Program-made: the position numbers and the translations under genes | Notes under the pieces: model-generated | Told to the model about the DNA's origin: nothing | The model's database searches: none | The model's input: the letters and a program-made list of their open reading frames with translations, nothing else | In this document: positions 7,515-12,816 of the stretch, piece after piece | How positions within the stretch are numbered: position 1 is the first letter of the stretch | Layout of the letters: every line of letters starts with the position of its first letter | Origin: Lentisphaeria bacterium | GTDB lineage: Bacteria; Verrucomicrobiota; Lentisphaeria; Victivallales; UBA1829 | NCBI GenBank assembly: GCA_003526375.1 | Contig: DPDG01000070.1 | Coordinates: 1 to 12,816, forward strand | DNA length: 12,816 nucleotides | Direction: 5' to 3'

Positions 7515-8651
7515 ATGAAAGTGAAAACTGCGTTGGTCGGCATCAATGGATATGCCCAGAGTCATCTGAATCAACTGAAACAGCTTGTGGAGTCCGGACA
7601 GATCGAGTTCCCGGCCGCAGTGGTTCTGCCGCGTGAGAGAACACCGGAGAATATGGCGTATTTCGAGTCGATCGGATGTGAAGTCTTCGATTCCCTTGAT
7701 GAAATGTTCGGGCGCAGCGCCCGGAAGCCGGAACTGGTCTGTCTGCCGACAGGGATTTCCTCGCATGAACCATTGACGAAGTGCTGTCTTGAACACGGCG
7801 CGAATGTGCTGGTGGAAAAACCCGCGGCGGGTTCACTCGAAGCAGTGGACCGTATGCGCAGGGCGGAAGCGGAATCCGGGTGTTTCGTGGCGGTCGGGTT
7901 CCAGCATATTTATTCCCGCGAGTTCCGGAAAATCAAAAAGGAACTGGTATCCGGCAGGCTCGGCGCGCTGAAATCCATTGCCGTCATGGGCATCTGGCCG
8001 CGCGCCGACGCGTATTATTCCCGCAATAACTGGACGGGACGGATCAGAACCGTCTCCGGGGAACAGGTGCTGGATTCCCCGGCGAACAATGCGTTTGCGC
8101 ATTATCTGAACCTGCCGCTGTTTTTTGCCGGTGAAACATTCGAGTGTTCGGCGCATCCCGTCACGGTTGAAGGGCAGCTTTACCGCGCAAGAAAAAGCAT
8201 TGAGTATTTTGATACCTGCGGAATTCAGTTGAAGACTGCGCGCGGAGTTGCAATCTGCGCTTACTTCAGCCACGCATCAAATAAAACTCACAATCCGGTC
8301 ATCCGCATTCTGTGCGAGAACGGTTCCGCCCGTATTGATTTCAATACCGGAAAATGGGGCATGTATGACGGCGCAGGCGTCGTTCTGGAGGAGGGAGAGA
8401 TTTCCATGCCGCATCCGGATATGTTCCGCGATGTGCTCGCGAAAGTTTCCGACCGTTCCGTCTTCACCTGCACGCTGGACATCGCACGTGAGCATACTTT
8501 CTGCATTGAAGAACTCCATAAACGTTCCGCAGTGCAGGATGTGCCGGAGCATCTGCTTTCCGTCGAGGCGGAAAACGGACAGGTCGTAATCCGGGGGCTG
8601 GAACATGCTTTCAATGAATGTTTTGAAACCGGAGGAAAACTTGTTTTCTGA
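7515..8651 (+). CDS. Gfo/Idh/MocA-family NAD(P)-dependent oxidoreductase
   Basis: A 378-residue sugar or cyclitol dehydrogenase-like protein. The N-terminal Rossmann fold starts at once (KTALVGINGYAQSH, with G9 and G12 of the dinucleotide loop), and the family's EKP motif is at residues 101-103 (NVLVEKPAAGS), where the Lys is usually catalytic. The C-terminal substrate domain holds YYSRNNWTGR (168-176) and LDSPANNAFAHYLN (186-199) with H196, a form of the family seen often in Lentisphaerota and Planctomycetes. Such enzymes oxidise or epimerise sugar derivatives in the cytoplasm; the substrate cannot be read from sequence. GAAGGAA lies five to six bases before the ATG, a strong ribosome site. 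tex follows after 30 bases and may share the transcript. It may process sugars released by the upstream hydrolase, but that link rests on proximity only. Confidence 0.9.
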   Translation: MKVKTALVGINGYAQSHLNQLKQLVESGQIEFPAAVVLPRERTPENMAYFESIGCEVFDSLDEMFGRSARKPELVCLPTGISSHEPLTKCCLEHGANVLVEKPAAGSLEAVDRMRRAEAESGCFVAVGFQHIYSREFRKIKKELVSGRLGALKSIAVMGIWPRADAYYSRNNWTGRIRTVSGEQVLDSPANNAFAHYLNLPLFFAGETFECSAHPVTVEGQLYRARKSIEYFDTCGIQLKTARGVAICAYFSHASNKTHNPVIRILCENGSARIDFNTGKWGMYDGAGVVLEEGEISMPHPDMFRDVLAKVSDRSVFTCTLDIAREHTFCIEELHKRSAVQDVPEHLLSVEAENGQVVIRGLEHAFNECFETGGKLVF

Positions 8652-8681
8652 TTCGGCTTTCCGGGAGGCGGCAAGAGTGCC

Positions 8682-10820
8682 ATGAACGATTCCGACTTTC
8701 AATTTCTGGCGGCGGAACTCAATCTGCCGGAAAACAGAATCCGCAAAGTCGCCGCATTGTTTGAAGACGGGGCGACGGTGCCGTTCATTGCACGTTACCG
8801 CAAAGAGGTGTCGGGCGGCATGGATGAAGTGGTTCTGTTTCGCCTGCGCGAGGCGGTGGAACAGCTCCGGAAAGTGAATGAGCGGCGCGGCAATATGCTG
8901 GAATCGCTCCGGGAGCGGAATCTGCTTACGGACGAGCTTGCATCCAGACTGGGCTCCGCGCATACTCTGACCATGCTTGAGGATCTTTATCTGCCGTACA
9001 AGACCAAACGGAAAACGCGTGCCTCCGCCGCGCGGGAGAAAGGGCTGGAACCACTCGCAAAACTCATCTACGGGCAGCGTGTTTTTCAAATTGACCTGCG
9101 CCCCTATATCGTGAAAATGAGCAGGGACGACGCTCTCGCCGGAGCATCCGACATCATTGCCGAATGGATCAGCGAAGATCTGGAAATACGCACACGCCTG
9201 CGCGATCTTTTTGCACGTCGTGCGCTGTTTGCCTCGAAAGCGGTCAAATCCAGGGAGAACGAGGCGGAAGCACAGGTTTTCCGCGACTATTTCGATTATT
9301 CCGAGCCGGTTCATCGGGTGCCGTCCCACCGTGCGCTGGCTGTCATGCGGGGCGCCGGAAAAGGATTTCTGACGATTCAGCTCCGTCCCCTGAAAGACGA
9401 GGCTCTGCGGATTCTCGGACGCATGGTGATCCGTAATCCGCGGTTTCCGTTTCTGAAGCTTCTGGAACAGACTTCGGAGGATGCCTATACACGTCTGATT
9501 CTGCCGTCGCTGGAAAATGAATTCCTGAACCGTCTGAAAGGCACTGCGGATGCAGAGGCGATTCAGGTTTTTGCCGCGAATCTGCGGAAACTTCTGCTGG
9601 AACCGCCGCTCGGAGCCAGGCGTGTTCTCTCTTTTGATCCCGGTTTCCGTACCGGGTGCAAGACAACGGTTCTGGATTCGGACGGCAGTCTCCTGGAACA
9701 TCTTGTCGTTTTCCCGGAGCATCCCGGTTCCGGCGAAATCGTGAAGAAACTTGCCGGAAAGTATCGCATCGAGGCGGTTGCAGTCGGAAACGGCACTGCC
9801 GGGCGCGAAACCGAAGCGTTCCTGAGGAAGGTGCTGCCGCCGGAACTGCCGGTTGTCAGCGTCAATGAAAGCGGAGCTTCGATCTATTCCGCGGGAGAGG
9901 TGGCGCGGCGGGAATTTCCGGAACTGGATTTGACTTTCCGCAGTTCCGTATCTATCGGGCGCCGCCTTCAGGACCCGCTTTCCGAGCTGATCAAGATTGA
10001 CGCGAAGTCCATCGGGGTCGGGCAGTATCAGCATGACGTCGATCAGGGCGCACTGAAAAAGTCCCTGGACGATGTTGTGGTAAGTTGCGTGAACCGGGTC
10101 GGTGTCGAACTCAATAATGCCAGTATGGAACTGCTTGCCCGCGTGTCGGGACTTACGGAACGTCTTGCGAGGAATATCGTTGACTACCGTACGGAGCGCG
10201 GGATGTTTTCCTCCCGCGCCGAACTTCTGAACGTAAAGGGGCTTGGACCGAAAGCCTACAGCTTGTGTGCCGGGTTCCTGCGCATCCGGGGGGCGGAGAA
10301 TCCACTGGACGCAAGCGGCGTTCATCCCGAACGTTATGAAATTGTAAATGACATGGCGAAGGCGAACGGCTGGAGCGTGACGGAACTCATGCGCCGGTGT
10401 GCCGCCGGATTCCGCCCCAGTCTGGAACCGTATCTCTCGGAGGAGGTCGGGCTTCCCACGCTGGAAGACATCCTTTCCGAACTTGCAAAGCCGGGGCGTG
10501 ACCCGCGGGCGGAGTTTCAAGTCTTTTCCTTTGCTGAACACGTCCATACGATTGACGATCTGGAGCCCGGCATGAGGCTCAACGGAATTGTTACGAATGT
10601 AACAAAATTCGGCGCATTCGTCGATATCGGAGTGCACCAGGACGGGCTGCTTCACATCAGCCGCATGGCGGACCGCTATATTGCCGATCCGTCCGAAGTC
10701 GTGTCCGTCCACGATCATCTTGAAGTTACCGTCATTGAAGTGGACCGTGCCCGCCGCCGGATCTCGCTTTCACTGCTGGATACGCCAAAAAAAGTTCCTG
10801 AAAGGGGAAAGGGAATTTGA
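8682..10820 (+). CDS. tex: Tex-family RNA-binding transcription accessory protein
   Basis: Tex is a conserved cytoplasmic nucleic-acid-binding protein tied to transcription and RNA stability; its exact activity is debated. The 712 residues show the full architecture. The helical N-terminal region spans about 1-200 (VPFIARYRKEVSGGMDE; LEDLYLPYKTKRKTRA). The YqgF/RNase H-like domain begins near 312 (LSFDPGFRTGCK, D319; AVGNGTAGRETE, 367-376; VNESGASIYSAGE). The helix-hairpin-helix region is about 485-535 (VKGLGPKA at 518-525), and the C-terminal S1 domain about 625-700 (GIVTNVTKFGAFVDIGVHQD). It is slightly shorter than many Tex proteins (720-780), mostly after S1. GGGAGG lies 13 bases before the ATG. 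Codons TTA, CTA and TCA are absent from about the first 679 codons. The TGA stop overlaps the -35 box of the next promoter, so transcription from tex can run into the ilvB leader. Confidence 0.96.
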   Translation: MNDSDFQFLAAELNLPENRIRKVAALFEDGATVPFIARYRKEVSGGMDEVVLFRLREAVEQLRKVNERRGNMLESLRERNLLTDELASRLGSAHTLTMLEDLYLPYKTKRKTRASAAREKGLEPLAKLIYGQRVFQIDLRPYIVKMSRDDALAGASDIIAEWISEDLEIRTRLRDLFARRALFASKAVKSRENEAEAQVFRDYFDYSEPVHRVPSHRALAVMRGAGKGFLTIQLRPLKDEALRILGRMVIRNPRFPFLKLLEQTSEDAYTRLILPSLENEFLNRLKGTADAEAIQVFAANLRKLLLEPPLGARRVLSFDPGFRTGCKTTVLDSDGSLLEHLVVFPEHPGSGEIVKKLAGKYRIEAVAVGNGTAGRETEAFLRKVLPPELPVVSVNESGASIYSAGEVARREFPELDLTFRSSVSIGRRLQDPLSELIKIDAKSIGVGQYQHDVDQGALKKSLDDVVVSCVNRVGVELNNASMELLARVSGLTERLARNIVDYRTERGMFSSRAELLNVKGLGPKAYSLCAGFLRIRGAENPLDASGVHPERYEIVNDMAKANGWSVTELMRRCAAGFRPSLEPYLSEEVGLPTLEDILSELAKPGRDPRAEFQVFSFAEHVHTIDDLEPGMRLNGIVTNVTKFGAFVDIGVHQDGLLHISRMADRYIADPSEVVSVHDHLEVTVIEVDRARRRISLSLLDTPKKVPERGKGI

Positions 10821-10845
10821 CAAGAAAAGCGGATTGCTTTATATT
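10817..10845 (+). promoter_or_regulatory. Near-consensus sigma-70 promoter of the ilvB leader
   Basis: TTGACA (10817-10822), exactly 17 bases, then TATATT (10840-10845). The -35 is perfect and the -10 differs from consensus at one base. The -35 overlaps the tex stop codon (10818-10820). Transcription would start around 10851-10853, two to four bases before the leader-peptide ATG. Confidence 0.75.
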
Positions 10846-10854
10846 ACCTCCATT

Positions 10855-10935
10855 ATGAGTTACAGTTACGGACACATCTTTTCGCCTTGCAGGGCAGTCG
10901 TCGTTATGTGCCCGTCCGCAGACACCGCCCGGTAA
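10855..10935 (+). CDS. ilvB leader peptide with three tandem valine codons
   Basis: A 26-codon reading frame ATG to TAA starting MSYSYGHIFSPCRAVVV and ending PSADTAR. Codons 15-17 are GTC GTC GTT (10897-10905), with an Ile codon at position 8. A short peptide rich in the pathway's end product, placed between a strong promoter and hairpins before a branched-chain amino acid gene, is the hallmark of transcription attenuation, as in enterobacterial ilvBN and ilvGMEDA leaders. The stop codon lies in the loop of the hairpin at 10911-10945. No Shine-Dalgarno is present, and the predicted transcript starts within a few bases of the ATG, so translation is probably leaderless. The peptide itself likely has no function beyond ribosome stalling. 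I found no other explanation for this arrangement. Confidence 0.7.
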   Translation: MSYSYGHIFSPCRAVVVMCPSADTAR

Positions 10936-10954
10936 TGCGGACGGGGTTCGTTTT
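10911..10954 (+). terminator. GC-rich attenuator hairpin in the ilvB leader
   Basis: CCCGTCCGCA (10911-10920) pairs perfectly with TGCGGACGGG (10936-10945), a 10-bp stem with a 15-base loop, followed by GTTCGTTTT. The left arm starts five bases after the last tandem Val codon, so a stalled ribosome would cover it. It is either the terminator itself or the 1:2 stem that frees a later one. An overlapping weaker stem, GGGCA (10892-10896) with TGCCC (10909-10913), excludes it. Confidence 0.6.
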
Positions 10955-10984
10955 CCGCGTTTTCTCCAAAACGCTTTCCGGGAC

Positions 10985-11013
10985 TTCCCGTTCATCATCC
11001 TGAAAAACGGGAA
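10985..11013 (+). promoter_or_regulatory. Second leader hairpin before ilvB
   Basis: TTCCCGTT (10985-10992) pairs with AACGGGAA (11006-11013) around a 13-base loop, followed by AATTATATTT. CCCGT (10987-10991) can instead pair with ACGGG (10941-10945) of the upstream hairpin. This gives three mutually exclusive pairings, as in classical attenuators. The U-rich tail is poor, so termination here is uncertain. Otherwise 10946-11066 holds only a small hairpin, CGTTTT/AAAACG at 10959-10974. Confidence 0.4.
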
Positions 11014-11066
11014 AATTATATTTCCGCATCCGATCTGACCTATGAAATAGAAAGTGAACTGAAGTT

Positions 11067-12776
11067 ATGAAAGACAATATGATACCGGAAAAGTCCCTGC
11101 TCAACGGAGCTCAAATCGCAATCAGGACTCTGGAACGCCTCGGAGTCAAAACCTGTTTCGCCTATCCCGGCGGTTCCGCAGTCGATTTTCATCAGGCGCT
11201 CGCAGATTCCGGCATTCAGGTGGTCCTGCCGCGCCATGAACAGGGCGGCGCATTCGCCGCAAACGGCTATGCAAGAGCGACCGGACAGGTTGGCGTCTGC
11301 ATGGCGACCAGCGGGCCCGGTGCCACCAACCTGTTGACGGGAATTGCGGACGCCTACATGGATTCCATTCCGGTTGTGGTGATTACCGGACAGGTCGAAA
11401 CATGGTACATCGGGAAAAATGCGTTTCAGGAAACCGATATCATCGGCATGACGCGCCCGATCGTCAAACACAGCTATCTGGTGCTGGACCCTGCCGAGAT
11501 CAGTTCCACCATCGTCAACGCGTTTGAACTGGCGCGCAGCGGCAGACCCGGTCCCGTCTGGATCGATATTCCGAAAAATATCCAGAAAATGACGCTGGAA
11601 TTTCAGTTTGAACCGGCTCCGGCACTGCACAAAAAACCGCTTCACCGGCACGCCGCATCCGCGGAACTGGAGCAGATCAGGCATGCGATTGCGAAGTCGC
11701 AGCGTCCCTGCATCTATGCAGGCGGCGGAATCATTTCCGGCGGCGCTTCCGAAGAACTGACACGTTTTGCCGAAACATACAATATCCCTGTGGCGACCTC
11801 TCTCATGGGGATCGGCGCATTTCCGGAAACACATCCGCTCTCCCTGAAATATCTCGGTATGCATGGCACCTACTATGCCAATTACGCGGCGGATCAGTGT
11901 GATCTTCTGCTGGCATTCGGGGCTCGTTTCGCAGACCGTTCCACCGGCAATGCGAAGGAATTTGCACGCGACGCTTTCATCATCCATATCGATATCGACG
12001 AATCGGAAATCAATAAGAATGTCCATGCCGACATCGGAATTGCCGCCGATATCCGGGAGGTTCTGCATGAACTGAACAGGGAGCCTGTTTTTCTGCCGAG
12101 GCAGGAATGGATGGAGACGATCCGGCGCTGGAAGACGGAACATCCGCTGGCATATCATCCGGTACCGGACAAGTTGAAGCCACAGCAGGTCATTGAGACT
12201 CTTTACCGTCTGACAGACGGCAAAGCCGTTATCGTTCCCGGCGTGGGACAGCATCAGATGTGGGCGGCGCAGTTCTATCAGTATACCCGTCCGCGCCAGC
12301 TTCTCACTTCCGGCGGGCTCGGAACCATGGGATTCGGGCTGCCTGCCGCGATGGGAGCCAAGCTGGCTCTGCCGGAGGAGCTTATCATCAATATCGACGG
12401 CGACGGCTCCTTTCAGATGAATATTCAGGAACTCGGCACGATTGCCGTGGAGGAGATTGCCGTAAAGATGATTATCCTGAACAATCAGCATCTGGGCATG
12501 GTGGCGCAGATCGAGGATCTTTTCTATCGCGGCAAACGCGGCAATACGGATTTGCGCACGAAAGAAAATAAGCCGTTCCCGCATTTTGTCGGCATTGCAA
12601 ACTCGTATGATATTCCGGCGCGGGATGTATTTTCCGCGGACGAGCTTGAGGATGCGATCCGTGAAATGCTGGAGACACCCGGTCCGTTTCTGCTGGACTG
12701 CCATACGGTTTATCAGGATCATGTCCTGCCGATGATTCCCGGCGGGAAATCCTGCAAAGACATGATTACGGAATGA
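11067..12776 (+). CDS. ilvB: Acetolactate (acetohydroxyacid) synthase, large catalytic subunit
   Basis: Thiamine-diphosphate enzyme that condenses pyruvate with pyruvate or 2-ketobutyrate, the first common step of Val, Leu and Ile synthesis. At 569 residues it has the usual length. The catalytic Glu is E58 (LPRHEQGGAFAANGYARATG), followed by TSGPGATNLLTGIADAYMDS and FQETDIIG (120-127). The central FAD-associated domain includes LGMHGTYYANYA and LLLAFGARFADRSTGN, and the diphosphate motif runs from GDGSF (445-449) to NN (472-473). The C-terminus ends with HVLPMIPGGKS, a family hallmark. Where most members have Trp in the QWED motif, this one has Ile482 (LGMVAQIEDLFY). It is preceded by an attenuator-like leader with tandem Val codons, which fits end-product control. 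The ribosome site is weak (GAAG three bases before ATG). No small regulatory subunit (ilvN) is in the window; it may follow beyond the right edge. Confidence 0.96.
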   Translation: MKDNMIPEKSLLNGAQIAIRTLERLGVKTCFAYPGGSAVDFHQALADSGIQVVLPRHEQGGAFAANGYARATGQVGVCMATSGPGATNLLTGIADAYMDSIPVVVITGQVETWYIGKNAFQETDIIGMTRPIVKHSYLVLDPAEISSTIVNAFELARSGRPGPVWIDIPKNIQKMTLEFQFEPAPALHKKPLHRHAASAELEQIRHAIAKSQRPCIYAGGGIISGGASEELTRFAETYNIPVATSLMGIGAFPETHPLSLKYLGMHGTYYANYAADQCDLLLAFGARFADRSTGNAKEFARDAFIIHIDIDESEINKNVHADIGIAADIREVLHELNREPVFLPRQEWMETIRRWKTEHPLAYHPVPDKLKPQQVIETLYRLTDGKAVIVPGVGQHQMWAAQFYQYTRPRQLLTSGGLGTMGFGLPAAMGAKLALPEELIINIDGDGSFQMNIQELGTIAVEEIAVKMIILNNQHLGMVAQIEDLFYRGKRGNTDLRTKENKPFPHFVGIANSYDIPARDVFSADELEDAIREMLETPGPFLLDCHTVYQDHVLPMIPGGKSCKDMITE

Positions 12777-12797
12777 TTCCGCCGAAACTTTCCAAGA

Positions 12798-12816
12798 CGG
12801 CAAACTCGGTTTGCCG
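12798..12816 (+). terminator. Hairpin at right edge, probable ilvB terminator
   Basis: CGGCAAA (12798-12804), loop CTCGG, TTTGCCG (12810-12816), 21 bases after the ilvB stop. Preceding AAGA could extend the stem if TCTT follows outside the window, which would also supply a U-run. A smaller hairpin, CGGAA-TGA-TTCCG (12769-12781), spans the stop codon itself. Confidence 0.5.

Noticed and set aside
8277..10718. 813-codon open frame on the minus strand opposite tex and the oxidoreductase end
   Set aside because: Aligned with the sense codons and open only because TTA, CTA and TCA are avoided; its product has no domain or motif, whereas the plus-strand Tex motifs are unmistakable.
11040..12803. 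587-codon open frame on the minus strand opposite ilvB
   Set aside because: Same codon-avoidance shadow; no ribosome site and no family resemblance.
1..12816. CRISPR array, tRNA or rRNA gene, insertion sequence
   Set aside because: No regularly spaced repeats, no recognisable tRNA or rRNA sequence, and no transposase motif; the only recombinase is XerD-type with housekeeping features.

Overview
The window reads as chromosomal DNA from a member of the Lentisphaerota (Victivallis-like), probably a gut or metagenome-derived genome. This is inferred from the gene types, not from a marker gene. A type IV-pilin-like 'FT-IELL' protein with a C-terminal H...DG motif sits beside a very large secreted glycoside-hydrolase-like protein, next to an IclR regulator and a Gfo/Idh/MocA oxidoreductase, a combination typical of that phylum. 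All protein assignments rest on motifs read by eye.

Layout, left to right. (1) 1-2215, plus strand: a hairpin at the very left edge, a XerD-type tyrosine recombinase with all six catalytic residues, and a membrane-anchored ApbE flavin transferase. (2) 2235-6329, minus strand: a two-gene operon, with the prepilin-like gene first and a 1120-residue exported multidomain glycoside-hydrolase-like protein second. It ends convergently, 19 bases from apbE. (3) 6330-7262: an AT-rich divergent promoter region with a perfect 17-base palindrome, then an IclR regulator. The layout suggests the regulator controls itself and the divergent sugar-degradation pair. (4) 7263-10820, plus strand: a 252-base spacer with a candidate promoter and foldable RNA, then a Gfo/Idh/MocA oxidoreductase and the RNA-binding protein Tex. 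(5) 10817-12816, plus strand: a near-consensus sigma-70 promoter whose -35 box overlaps the tex stop codon, an unannotated 26-codon leader peptide with three tandem Val codons, mutually exclusive hairpins, and ilvB (acetolactate synthase large subunit), closed by a hairpin at the right edge.

The strongest regulatory find is the ilvB leader. It looks like a valine-sensing transcription attenuator, and its leader peptide appears to be translated from a leaderless mRNA, because the AUG lies only about 9 bases beyond the -10 box. The ilvB protein also carries Ile where acetolactate synthases normally have the Trp that sets 2-ketobutyrate preference and herbicide sensitivity.

At larger scale, the xerD, apbE, tex and ilvB genes avoid TTA, CTA and TCA codons almost completely, while the central sugar-degradation block is lower in GC and uses them. 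The heptamer TTTTCCG/CGGAAAA occurs 28 times, including in spacers. The two window ends carry matching hairpins in inverted orientation.
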